Shown one piece after another: positions 10,770 to 21,500 of a stretch of 32,514 nt of DNA. The DNA is from Podochytrium sp. JEL0797. Its lineage: Eukaryota; Chytridiomycota; Chytridiomycetes; Chytridiales; Chytriomycetaceae. The position numbers were made by a program, and so were the translations under genes. The stretch is taken from the NCBI GenBank assembly GCA_027596195.1, contig JADGJG010000193.1, forward strand, positions 1 through 32,514. Reading direction: 5' to 3'. Position 1 is the stretch's first letter. The number at the start of each line of letters is the position of its first letter. The notes beneath the pieces were generated by a model, which saw nothing but the letters and a program-made list of their open reading frames with translations, was not told the DNA's origin and searched no databases.

Positions 10770-12183
10770 ATGTTTTCGTGTGCTCGCCTTCTCCTCCTCG
10801 GTGCCTTGAGCTTGCCGGCTCTGGCTCAGGGCTCTCTTCCAGAAACAGTTCCGTCCAGCTTCCTCAACCTGACTGCTCTCCAAGAATCTCTCTTCAGCAA
10901 GTACGACAAACTTTCTCGCCCGTTGGCAGGAACGCCCAACCAAACAGTGATTCAGTGCCAACTCCGTCTCAACAAGTTCCAAGACCTGGACCCTCTAACC
11001 GGCTCGTTCACCATGGACCTTTATCTGCGATTGCAATGGGTCGATCCTCGTCTCGTGTTCAACACAAGCATCTTGGAGGGAGAGGCCCTCCATATCACTC
11101 CTGACCTCGTTTGGAAGCCCGATATCTACTTTTACAACGAGGCAGAACCCGGCATGCAAGCCCTCGATTTCAGTCTCAAGTTGAAAGCAGGAGGCCAAAT
11201 GTTTTGGAGTCGCCACTTTCTGATGAACCTCGGTGCGGATCTCGATTTGCGTCAGTTTCCTTTCGATTCTCAAGACCTTCCGTTGCAGCTGGTGCCATAC
11301 TCATATGAGTTGAGTTTTTTTTAAGTGCTCCCATCCCAGTGCTGAACCAACCACTTTCTTCAGCAACACCACAATGCTCTTGGAATTCATGACCACCGGA
11401 GCTGTCTACCCAGACCCCCTGACGGATCCAGACTCTCCCCTCAAAGCCGATCTGTGGGCCGTGAACGGCATCTCCGACTTGGCGGAAAGTTTCAACGAAA
11501 TCGCTGGCCAGACAGACTACTCGCGGCTCACCGTCACCATTTCGGTTTCGCGTAAACCAATCTACTACATTACGCGTTACATTATCCCTCTCGTTTTCAT
11601 CGCACTGGCTTCTTCGGCCCAATATTGGATCGACCCAGCCGCTGTTTCTACTCGCGTCGGCGTCGGCGTGACCTTGTTGCTTGCCATCGTCTCCTTCATG
11701 TTCCTGCTGAGTGCAGATCTCCCCAAGGTGAGTAAGATTTTTATACTCAAAAAAAAAATTGACCCCCCCCCCCCCTTCTTTCTCAAGGTCTCCTACGCAA
11801 CTCGAATGGACCAATTCGTGCTCGCCTGCTTCTTTTTCGTTTTCTTTGGCCTGGCCGAATTCGCTCTGGTCCATTCTCTCTCCGAAGAACACAGCCACAA
11901 CGCGAGCACGAGTCAACGCGATTCTGATCACGAAAGGGACGGTTCTATTCTCTTGGTCAAGAAACAATGGTTTCCTGTTCTGTTGGATGTTTCTTTGAGA
12001 TTCATTCAACCACTTGCGGTGGTTTTGGCCTGTTTAATTTGTTTTTTGGATCTTTCGACGGGGCAGTTGGTTGGCTTTTGTGTGGCGTTTGGGGTGCTTT
12101 GTGTGATCACCGTGTTTTTGGTGTATCGTATGATTTTGGTGCCTGACGGTTACTTTGACACCGTAAAAGAAAAAGGACACTAA
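10770..12183 (+). CDS. pentameric ligand-gated ion channel subunit, Cys-less, 432 aa
   Basis: A subunit of the Cys-loop/Pro-loop receptor superfamily, expected to form ligand-opened pentameric pores in a membrane. Exons 10770-11308, 11364-11727 and 11788-12183 join in phase to 432 residues. A signal peptide (about 1-20, LLLLGALSLPALAQG) leads to the extracellular beta-sandwich, with the family signatures RLQWVDPRL, VWKPDIYFYNE and the loop LRQFPFDSQDLPLQL. The loop keeps FPFDSQ but both disulfide cysteines are absent, as in prokaryotic relatives. M1 is about 249-268 with P255, M2 about 274-295 (STRVGVGVTLLLAIV), then the classic DLPKVSY linker and M3 (about 308-327). A His/Ser-rich cytoplasmic loop follows. 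Two hydrophobic segments, not one, follow M3. M2 has Thr before the conserved Arg where cation channels have Glu; ion selectivity is not predictable. Ligand unknown. Confidence 0.88.
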
Positions 12184-12249
12184 GTAATTGACCAAATTAA
12201 AATTATCAAGCCAACGCGCCTTACAACGCGCCCTCACAATGCGTACAAG

Positions 12250-12410
12250 CATTAAAAATGGGATGAAATGGTATTCAAATTCCTAAATTCGTATTGTGAC
12301 GTTTGGTTTGCCGCTGCGGTCACTCCTCGTGCGTCACAGATGCATGCCCTGAAATTAGTAATACATTGGAACACAGCGGGTTCAGCTATTATGAGTCCAA
12401 GTCACCAATC
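12250..12410 (+). repeat. channel upstream repeat, copy 2
   Basis: This is the degenerate second copy of the 10085-10270 repeat, containing TTTGGTTTGCCGCTGC, CACTCCTCGTGCGTCAC and ACACAGCGGGTTCAGCT. It is followed within about 60 bases by a piece of the channel's last exon (12464-12566). The order flank-then-channel-end mirrors the parent locus with the body of the gene missing. Confidence 0.55.
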
Positions 12411-12463
12411 GATAAAATTAAAAGTGGATTGGATTTCGCGCCCAACTCCAACGGCAGTGCTTT

Positions 12464-12566
12464 TTTGTTGTTGTGTGGCGTTTGGGGTGCTTTGCGTGAT
12501 TACCGTCTTTTTAGTCTTTCGAATGATTTTGGTGCCTGACTGTTCCTTTTGCAACAATGTAAAAAG
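12464..12566 (+). pseudogene. remnant of the channel's last transmembrane segment
   Basis: Bases 12474-12540 match 12081-12147 of the channel's last exon with roughly 7 to 9 differences by eye, encoding CVAFGVLCVITVFLVFRMI against CVAFGVLCVITVFLVYRMI in the parent. After the LVPD codons similarity weakens but NNVK parallels DTVK. The rest of the channel is missing. The frame of this piece is open, and it is the same frame as the downstream reductase: no stop occurs from an ATG at 12268 to the reductase ATG at 12655. Confidence 0.75.
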
Positions 12567-12654
12567 GGATTGGAATAAGAATGAATCTTTGGGCTTGGCT
12601 TCTCACTCCTGGGCATCCCAAAAAACCCATCTCCAACAAAAAAAAGCGCCCAAA

Positions 12655-14152
12655 ATGACTGCGTTTTCCAACCCCTTCGAGTGGACAACCTACCTCCTGC
12701 TCGTGCTTCCTCTCCTTGCAACCGCCAAGCTGATTGGACAATATGTGCTGTCTTCGCGCCTGGACACTTCTGCGCTTCGGCAGCGAGTTGCCGGGCGCCA
12801 CGTTGTTGTGACAGGCGGGTCGAAGGGCCTGGGGAAGGTGAGCGTTGTCTAGCCTGACGTGCTGTCCATGTCTTGCTAGGCGTGGCCTAGTGTAGCCCAT
12901 GTCTGGCCAGGCGTGGCCAGGCGTGCCCTAGCCCTTGCTATACGCGTCCTAACACACACCCCCAGGGCATCGCGCGCGTTCTCGTCGAATGCGGCGCAAA
13001 CGTGACCCTCGTAGCGCGCGGCAAAGACTCGCTCGACACCGCAAGAGGCGAACTCAAAGCCATCCACGGCGCCGGCCGCATCCTCGTGCAACCCATCGAC
13101 CTCGCAAGTGCAGACAAGGTCGCCGCAGGTCTCAAGGAGATTGCAAAGCAGGGCGGCAAGATTGATTGGCTGGTACTGCATTCGCTCCCTATCACTACTG
13201 GAGAGTGTCTCACTTCCTAAACATCTAGATCCACAACGCGGGTTCCTCGGTGCCCGGCTTTGTCGCCGACCAGTTGAACCAGGAGTTTGAATCCATGGTC
13301 TCGCAGAACATGCTCTCATGCGCAAATGTCGTGCGCGGCTTGGTCACGAATGCGAAGCAACTCGCCGAGGACAAGAAATTGGTCCCAGGCGCACGCACCT
13401 GGTCCATTTCGGGCTTGTCAGCGTCGGCGCAGGAGGAGATGCCTTCGAAAATTGTGTTTGTGGGCAGCGTCGCGTCCGCATTGTCTTTCATTGGATATTC
13501 CGCGTATGCTGCGAGGTGGGAGTGCTCGCCTTGCTTTCGAGTGCGATTCTGATTCGCCTGTTTGTTTTTGCAGCAAATACGGCCAGAGAGGATTCGCCGA
13601 AGGTCTCCGTTCCGAGTTTGCCCCATTGGGAATCGATGTGCACGTCTACCTCCCAGTTACGCATTTTTCTTTCTCGAGTTGTTTGAAAATACTTTTTAAC
13701 CTTTATCCTCCACTTCCACCCCCTCAAGGCCAACATGGACACCCCGGGCCTCGTTGTCGAAGGCGAAACCAAGCCCGAAATTACGGCCCAAATCGAAGGC
13801 ACAGCGTCCACCGCGACGCCCGACCACGCGGCAAGGGCCCTGCTGGCGGGAATCCTGAACAAGCGGTTCCTGATTTGCAACGACATTTTGGGCGAGTTGA
13901 TTCGCGTGTCGGCGAATGGGGGTAGCCCGAGGCCTAACCCGTTGACGGAGGTAATGCGCTCATTTTTGTTGCTCTCACGATACGCGTCTCATTCTATTTG
14001 TTTTCTACGTTTTTGCGGTTTCAAAGGCGATTGCGTCCCCTGTTGTTGCATTCGCTTTCAGCATCTGGAGTGTCATGACGGATATGGAGATTGCGAGTTA
14101 CTTTAAGCAGGCACGCAAGCCAGTGGACAAAGGTTCTAAAAAGTCGGACTGA
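12655..14152 (+). CDS. TSC10: 3-ketodihydrosphingosine reductase, copy 2, 368 aa
   Basis: A paralogue of the 7065 gene with the same expected reaction. Exons 12655-12837, 12966-13172, 13229-13515, 13574-13655, 13729-13950 and 14027-14152 join in phase to 368 residues. An N-terminal membrane helix (about 11-28) precedes TGGSKGLG (53-60), IHNAG (131-135), S210 and the catalytic Y223 and K227 (YAASK). It then shares ANMDTPG, an ILNKRFLICNDILGELIR block and a C-terminal hydrophobic segment with copy 1. The catalytic set is intact, so it is probably active. Its five introns are at different places from the two in copy 1. The donor at 13656 (GTTACG) is weak but the join reproduces the paralogue. 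The frame is open upstream for 129 further codons through a channel remnant, so a longer N-terminus is possible; the ATG at 12655 gives the normal family start. Confidence 0.87.
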
Positions 14153-14397
14153 GCGGAGAGGGGGTTTTTTGCTTTTTATTGCGTTGATATGGAAGAGGTG
14201 GAAATAAACGAGTGTTTGTAGTGCAAAAAAAAACCCTTCCTCCCCTTTCCTATTGTAGCAGTTTTTTAAGGTTCCCCTTCGTTTTCCTCGGGGCTTGCTT
14301 GCGTCGCGCTTCGTCTGCTTCGCGATATCACAATTGCCTAATCTTTAATAACTTGCTGGCTATAATTGTATGAGGTCGATAAGCTTTTCCTTTCCCT

Positions 14398-15306
14398 TCA
14401 TTCCTCCGCATCGAGAAACTCTTCCTCCTCCTCCCCCGCCGCAACGTCTCTCGCAGCCTCCCGATCCCTCTGCACAAACCCCTCCCAAAACAAATCAGGA
14501 TATCCACCCACACTCCCATCACTCCACGGCCCCGAATCACTCCCCTCACACCCACCCACACATTCACACGTCCCCCCATAACCCACCGGCAAATTCTCCG
14601 CCTCCACATGCTGCAACAACGTCCCCTCATAATTCCTCCCGAGAATCTGAAACTTGTCCGCCGTCTCTTTCGCAATCACAGCACTCAAACACCACCATAC
14701 CGCGCCAAACCCGAACGGCGCGTTGATAATCCACACGGTTCCCAACGTTTCTGGATGATAATCTGAACTGATTTGAGTGATTTGCGTCACAATAGGCATG
14801 ATTTTGTGGAACTGAAAGAAAGGGTAACCTTTACAATCGAGAATCAACGTGATTTGTTCGACGGGATGTCCCGCCGCGAGTGAACACGCTGGAAGGCGGT
14901 ATTGCTCCATTTTCTCGGCTTCACGAATCGCATGCGTGACAAGCCGTTCAGGAGTCGTGACGTTAAAGAGCTGCGTCGCATCGAGGTGGTTGTGCTGGTG
15001 GATGTAGATGGGTCGTCCTCTGGTGTCCGTCTTGTGGTAAAACCGGGGGTAAATGATGGAAAGGGCGTCGTGTTCGGGGAAACTGAAGGATTGCACAATT
15101 TCATCGACTTTGGCGGTGGCGCGCCATTCTTGCCAAGCGAGAAACATTTTGAGTGCTTTTTCGGGGTGGTTGTTTCGGGCTTTGAGGAAGCGGAGGAGGA
15201 GGGCGTCTGGGTGTAGGTGTGGGTCGTAGTTTGACGCGAGGCGGGTTTTGAATTCGTCCAGTGTGTTTGTGGGAGCCGTTTGTGGGCGCTTGATTCCAAC
15301 TTGCAT
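14398..15306 (-). CDS. Sec14-like CRAL-TRIO phospholipid transfer protein, 302 aa
   Basis: A cytosolic or membrane-associated lipid-transfer protein of the Sec14 family, which exchanges phosphatidylinositol and phosphatidylcholine or other lipids. The single exon gives 302 residues from the ATG at 15306. The N-terminal helical CRAL-TRIO segment contains LLRFLKARNNHPEKALKMFL. The lipid pocket follows with ITLILDCKGYPFFQF, YHPETLGTVWIINAPFGFGA and ILGRNYEGTLLQHV, ending ENLPVGYGGTCEC, all standard for the family. The tail is acidic (EEEEEF). An upstream stretch is open in the same frame, but begins without an ATG; a splice acceptor just before 15325 suggests an intron in the 5' UTR. It is divergent from the CLC gene, 241 bases away. 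No GOLD domain is present. Confidence 0.87.
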   Translation of the reverse strand: MQVGIKRPQTAPTNTLDEFKTRLASNYDPHLHPDALLLRFLKARNNHPEKALKMFLAWQEWRATAKVDEIVQSFSFPEHDALSIIYPRFYHKTDTRGRPIYIHQHNHLDATQLFNVTTPERLVTHAIREAEKMEQYRLPACSLAAGHPVEQITLILDCKGYPFFQFHKIMPIVTQITQISSDYHPETLGTVWIINAPFGFGAVWWCLSAVIAKETADKFQILGRNYEGTLLQHVEAENLPVGYGGTCECVGGCEGSDSGPWSDGSVGGYPDLFWEGFVQRDREAARDVAAGEEEEEFLDAEE

Positions 15307-15547
15307 TTTGAGGGTCGGGCAAGTGTCGTAGAGGCTAGAATGCACAAACGTACGAAGGAAGAGTGAGGTTTCAAGAGCAACAAGTGAAGCACTCGAAAAC
15401 GCGGAACCAGCCACAAAACACCAAATATTCAAAGCATGTGAAATGAGGTGAAGCGTAAGTTATGTTACTCTTATTAACAAATCTCCATTCACCGTCGTTT
15501 TCTAAACTTATGGAATTGTACGAAATAGAAAAAAAACAAACAACAAA
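15307..15547. promoter_or_regulatory. short bidirectional promoter, Sec14-like / CLC
   Basis: Only 241 bases separate the two divergent start codons, so both genes must be driven from here. The Sec14 side carries a probable 5' UTR splice acceptor; the CLC side ends in an A-rich leader before its ATG. No specific transcription factor site was identified. Confidence 0.5.
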
Positions 15548-18452
15548 ATGGCGGCACTGGCTCGCCTCCGAGCAGGACTCCTCGGCCTCACGCGCAGCGC
15601 GTCTGGGTCGCCGCGGGCAAGCAGCGACTCTGGCGAAGTGCTTCTGCAGCGACAGCCCGGCAGCATCAGCACGTCTCCTGTGGCGACAGACTGGAACGCT
15701 TTCAGCGACCGGCGCGTCGCCGCAGACGACTTTACAACCATCGATTGGCTGCACGACGAGGCGCGCGACAGACAACGGAGGCGTCAACTGAGGCGCTTCA
15801 GGGGCGCGCGGGGGCGGCTGGCGCGGAGTCTAGACGGGCTGCAGGTGAGTTTTCTAGGCGAGTGCTTGCGTGTCCCTAGGGAGTGCGACTCTAGAGAGTT
15901 CTCTAGCAAGAGTGCTTACACCCAGTCTCCAGGCCTGGGCCGTCGTTCTCGCCATCGGCATCGTCATGGGTCTCTCGGCAGGCGCCATCGACGTGGCAAG
16001 CATCTGGCTAGGCGACCTCAAAGAAGGCCGCTGCGAAGCCGGCTTCTACCTCTCCAAAAAGTTTTGTTGTTTCCACAGGCCCGGTACTGCATCCTTTCGA
16101 TTCCACTCGCATATTGACTCCCTTTGATTCCGCCGCCATTTCTGACTCTCCCCCCCCCCCACGAATTCAACAAAAAGATACCGACTACTCCTGCATCGAA
16201 TGGATCCCATGGACCCACTCATCCCTCCTCCAAGGATTCATTTATACTGCATTCGGCGTCGCTTTCGCCTCCCTCGCTGCATTCCTCGTCAAATTCTATG
16301 CCCCCTACGCCGCGGGCGAGGGAATCCCCGAAATCAAAACCATCCTCGGCGGATTCGTTATTAAACAGTTTCTCGGCGGATGGACGCTACTCGTACGTGT
16401 TGTCCACGCATCCTTTTGCCTCCCGACTCGTGACACCACCCCCCCTTCGAACGCAACAGATCAAAATCATTGGAATCACGCTCGCAGTCGGATCGGGTCT
16501 CTCCCTCGGAAAAGAAGGCCCCCTCGTCCATATCGCATGCTGCTTCGGAAACATTCTCCTGCGCATATTCCCCAAATTCCGCGACAACGAGGCCAAAAAG
16601 CGACACATCCTTTCGGCCGCATCCGCCGCCGGGATCTCGGTCGCTTTCGGAGCTCCCGTCGGTGGCGTGCTATTCGCTCTCGAAGAAGTGTCGTATTACT
16701 TTCCGTATAAAACCATGTGGAGGAGTTTCTTTTGTGCGATGGTGGGGGCGATTGTGTTGAGGCTTGTGGATCCGTTTCGGACGGGGAAACTCGTGTGGTT
16801 TGAGGTGACGGTGTCGAGGAGGTGGCATTTGTTTGAGTTGCCGGGGTTTATTTTTTTGGGGATTTTGGGGGGAATGTTTGGCGCGTTTTTTATTCGATTG
16901 GTAAGTTTTTTTGTTGTGGCGTGATTTGTGTAGGGCGGTAGTTTCATATGCTGACGCACGCGTTTTTCTGTTTTTTGGAAAGAACGCGCAAGTTTCGGAA
17001 CATCGAAAAAAGTATTGGAGCGCGTATCCGATTCTTGAAGTGGCCGTCGTGGCTCTCGTGACTGGAATTGTTGGCTTTGCACACGTTTATTTAAGGTTGT
17101 ACGGCAACAAACCGCCATGAATACGCAAAATCCTGATCCCCACCCATCGTTTGAAAAACAGAGTCTCGACCGTCGAACTCGTGGCGAACCTGTTTCGCGA
17201 ATGCGCCGACATTGAAACCAATTTCCATGGATTGTGCTCCAACTCCCCGGCCCAAGTCATTTTCTTGCTCCTCTTTGCCGCATGGATCAAGTTCATGCTC
17301 ACCGTCTTTACCTTCGGGACCAAAATCCCGGCTGGAATCTTGTAACTGCCCACCACCCATCTCATACCACTTTCCCCATCCACTAAACACCCACCCCAGC
17401 ACCCCCTCCATCGCAATCGGCGCCCTCACCGGCCGCGCCCTCGGCATCCTCATGTCCACGATCCAATCCTCGAACCCCTCGGACCCCTTCTTCACGGCCT
17501 GCACCCTCAAACCCATCTCAAACCCCTGCATCACCCCGGCCACCTACGCCATCATTGGCGCCGCGGCCTTCCTCGCCGGAACCACACGCATCACCATGTC
17601 CCTCACCGTCATCCTATTCGAACTGACAGGCGCCGTCTCCTACGTGCTTCCCATCATGGTCGTCGTCCTGACCGCGAAATGGACCGGAGACTGGTTCAGC
17701 CATGATTCGGGTGCAGGACTCTACGGCGCGTTGATTGCAGACGGAGGGTACCCGTTTCTCGACACGAGCGATGAATATATCGGAACGGCTCAAGTCCAAG
17801 ACATTATGACGCCCGTGGAACAGATGGACGTGATACCGGGGTGTGCGTTAACCGTGGGAGGGTTGGAGGAGGTGCTTGTGCGGACACGGTGGAAGGGGTA
17901 TCCTGTTGTTGTGGAGGATGGGAGTCGAGGAGGCACAGGGGGTGGTGGGACGGTTGTGGTTGGGTTTGCGGGACGGGCCGAGTTGCGGTACGCGGTCGCT
18001 ACGGCGCGAACGTCACTGGGAGTAAGTGAATCCTCGATCCTCAATTTCGTGAGTGGAGAAAGCGCGGGTGCGATATCCCCACGCGTAGAGCATCATCATC
18101 ATCGGAGGAGGGCGAGTGTGAGTAGTTCGATGGTGGATATGCGGCAATGGATTAATCCGACGCCCATGACGTTTCCGGTGGATTATCCGGTTTCGTTGTG
18201 TGTCGAGTTTTTCAAGAAGATGGGGGTACGGTATGTGCTGGTGATGGAGAGGGAGAGTGGGGTGTTGAAGGGGATTGTGACCAAGAAGGATTTGTTGCGG
18301 CATGGTGAGTTTTAATTATTTTGTTCTGATGTTTTTGCGGTGTGTGTGAACTGACTCGTTGAAATGCAGTGATGCACTTAAAAGATCAGGCGAATACCAG
18401 ATCAGATGGGGACGAAGTACGACGGCCCATTGTCACGAACATGAGTTTATAA
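15548..18452 (+). CDS. CLC-type chloride/proton exchanger with CBS pair, 794 aa
   Basis: A CLC protein of the intracellular ClC-3/4/5-Gef1 type, expected to exchange chloride for protons in endosome, Golgi or vacuole membranes. Eight exons (15548-15844, 15933-16083, 16178-16392, 16460-16900, 16983-17095, 17162-17341, 17400-18304 and 18370-18452) join in phase to 794 residues. Visible signatures are GEGIPEIKT (196-204), GKEGPLVH (238-245) with the gating Glu E240, and SLEEVSYY-like ALEEVSYYF with the proton Glu E297, 57 residues on as in known exchangers. [19 protein letters not shown] is rebuilt across the 17342-17399 intron. Two CBS domains follow, near [13 protein letters not shown] and near [15 protein letters not shown]. 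The Ser of the usual GSGIP anion site is Glu here. The tail ends [10 protein letters not shown]. Only 133 bases separate it from the transportin start. Confidence 0.9.
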
Positions 18453-18585
18453 AAGCCATCTACATATATAAAAGTAACAAGAGGAGAGTAACCAGAGGAG
18501 AGAGGAGAGAGGGAAAGAAGGAAGGAACGAACGAGTTTTTTTTTCTTTTGCGACCCCGCGCGAGGCAAAAAACCAAGAACAAAAA

Positions 18586-21500
18586 ATGGCATCCGCGTGG
18601 CAACCCGACCAGACTGCGCTGCACCAGCTCGTGGATGCGCTTTCCAAGACACAGCACCCTGACAATGCGATCCAGCAGCAAGTGCAACAGGTGCGTGAGA
18701 GACCAACAACAGAAGGGTTTAAGCTAACGCAACTCGGTGTAGTTCCTTGCCTCGTTTGGACAGAATGCCGAGTACGCCAACTACCTCTGCTTTGTGTTTG
18801 TGGAAGCATCGCTTCCTGTTGAGATGCGACGCATGGCTGGTTTGTTGTGCAAGACGTGAGTCGTTGCCTTTTTTTTCTTTGCTCTAGACGTTCTCTAGAG
18901 ACCTCTAACAACTCTTTTCTAGTGTTGTTGCCAGCGCACACAACTACCAGCGCTTGTCCCAGCCTACACTCGACTATGTGCTCGCGAGTGTGTTCAAGGA
19001 GATTGAAGACCCCAAGTTTCCTCTTCTCCAAAAGACGGCTGCCATTATTGTCACTTCTCTTGTCGCTGTCGATGTGCGCCACGCCCCCACTGTGCTGAGA
19101 GCATTGGTGCGGATGGTGGATCACGCGGACCCGAGTGTGGCCGAGGCGAGTTACCCTCCCTTTTCTCTGCCAAACCTAATACAAACTATTGAAATACCAG
19201 GCCGCCTTTGGCGCAATCTCCATCGTCTGCGAAGACTCTGCCCAATCCCTCGACCAAGAAGCCTCCCCGCTCCTCAACGAACTCATCCCCTTCTTTATCC
19301 AAAAATTCGACCACCCCTCCGCCAAACTCCGCTCCTTCGCCATCGCCTCCACAAACCAATTCGCCATCTCCCACTCCCCCGCCCTCCTGCACCACCTCCC
19401 GCTCTACATCCAAGCCCTCTACCGCCGCGCCACGGACACGGACAAGGACGTGATCAAGAACGTGTGTCAAGGTCTCGTGTTGTGTTTGGAGATTCGGCCC
19501 GAGGCGTTGCAGGCGGAGATGAGTTCGCTGATTCAGTTCATGTTGAAGTGTACCGAGAGTGGGGATTCGACGGTGGCGTTGGAGGCGTGTGAGTTTTGGT
19601 TGACGTTTGCGGAGCAGGAGAATTTGATGGATCATTTGGAACCGTATCTGAACGAGTTGAGTTACTCTCTTGTCTTGTCTTCTATCTGCTTCCCGTCATT
19701 AACACACTCCACACACAAAAAATCAAACAGACTCATCCGCGTGCTCCTCCAAGGAATGGTCTACAGCGAAAACGATCTCATGAACATGGGCCCCGACATT
19801 GAAGACTCGCACATTGCAGACCGCGCCGAAGACATGAAACCGCGCCACGCCAAGGCCAAATCGCACGCCTCGGAACTCACGGACCTCCAAAAGAAGCAAC
19901 TCAAGGAGCAGCAAAAAGCGGCGGGACAAGCGACCGAAGACGATTCGGACGACGACTACGACTCGGAAGAGGAGGAAGACGAGGACGGGTCCAACGAATG
20001 GACTTTGCGCAAGTGTTCTGCGGCCGCGTTGGATGTCATGTCCAACATGTACATGGATGCGATTTTGGAACCTTTGTTGCCGTTGTTGAAGGGGTATCTC
20101 ACGAGTCCGGATTGGAAGTTGCGTGAGGCGGGGGTGTTGGCGTTGGGGGCGATTGCGGAGGGGTGTTGTAATGGGATTGAGCCGCATTTGAGGGATTTGA
20201 CCAAGTTTATGCTTCAGTGTTTGCAGGATGTGAAGGTGTGTGTCTGTACTGTGTGGTGGTTTGAATTGCCTGCTAAAGTCTCTTCTTTTTCGTTTGCAGC
20301 CTTTGGTCAGATCCATCACTTGCTGGACGCTCAGCAGATACTCGCGTTGGATCGTGTACGGTCCCGACTTGATTCCACAATCAAAGGAACAGAACCACGA
20401 GGAGCTCTACTTCCACCCGTGCTTGCAAGGCGTACGTTGTCTGCTTGTTTCTCTCAATGAGATTTTTTCGTTGTTGCTAACGACTTTTTTCGGACACGCT
20501 CGTTTTTTTTATGAACAGCTCCTCGTGATGGTTCTTGACAACAGCAAGCGCGTGCAGGAGGCGGCTTGTAGCGCGTTGGCGACGCTGGAGGAAGAAGCTG
20601 TTGAGAAGTTGAATCCCTTCTTGCCGCACATTTTGCAGACTTTGTCGCTTGCGTTCAACAAGTACCAGGTAAGCCGTTTTGGTGATCGTGTTGCTCCAAA
20701 AAGAAACTTACACCACTCCCTTTTCCAACAGCACAAAAACCTCCTCATCCTCTACGACGCCGTTGGCACGCTCGCCGATTCCGTCGGCCCAGCCCTCAAC
20801 AATGCCCAATACATCCCCGTCCTCCTCACCCCCCTCATCGAAAAGTGGAAAATCATCCACGACACAGACCGCGACATTTTCCCCCTCCTTGAATGCCTCT
20901 CGTCCGTGGCGATCGCATTGGGCCCCGGGTTCACGGAAATGGCACCCCCCGTGTGGTCGCGTTGCCTCCGAATCATCCAAACGACGCTCGAGAAGCAAGT
21001 CGCGTACAACCAGGCGTGCGCGCAGGGAGCTCCCGAGGCGGCCGAGGACCCCGATATGGATTTTGTGATTGTGAGTTTGGATTTGTTGAGTGGGGTTGTG
21101 CAAGGGTTGGGAGACTCTGCGATGGAGTTGGTGGGGGCGAGTCAGCCGCCGATTATGGATGTTGTGGAGTTTTGTATGAAGGTGAGAATAATTGGGAGAT
21201 TGTTGTTTTCGGGAGTGTTGAACTGATCGATTGCTACGGAAAAATCAAACAAAAAGGACGGTCTCTCGGACATCAGACAAAGCGCGTACGCCCTCCTCGG
21301 CGACCTCATCATTTCGTGTTTCCCCATCGTCCGCCCGCGCTTGGACACCCTCTTCCCCCTCATCATCCACCAAATCGGGCGCAAAGACGAACCCTACGAA
21401 ATGTCCGTGTGCAACAACGCAACCTGGGCGACGGGCGAACTCGCAATGCAACTCGGTGCGGAAGCGAAACCCTTCCTGGGCCCGCTCCTCCCCGTGCTCG

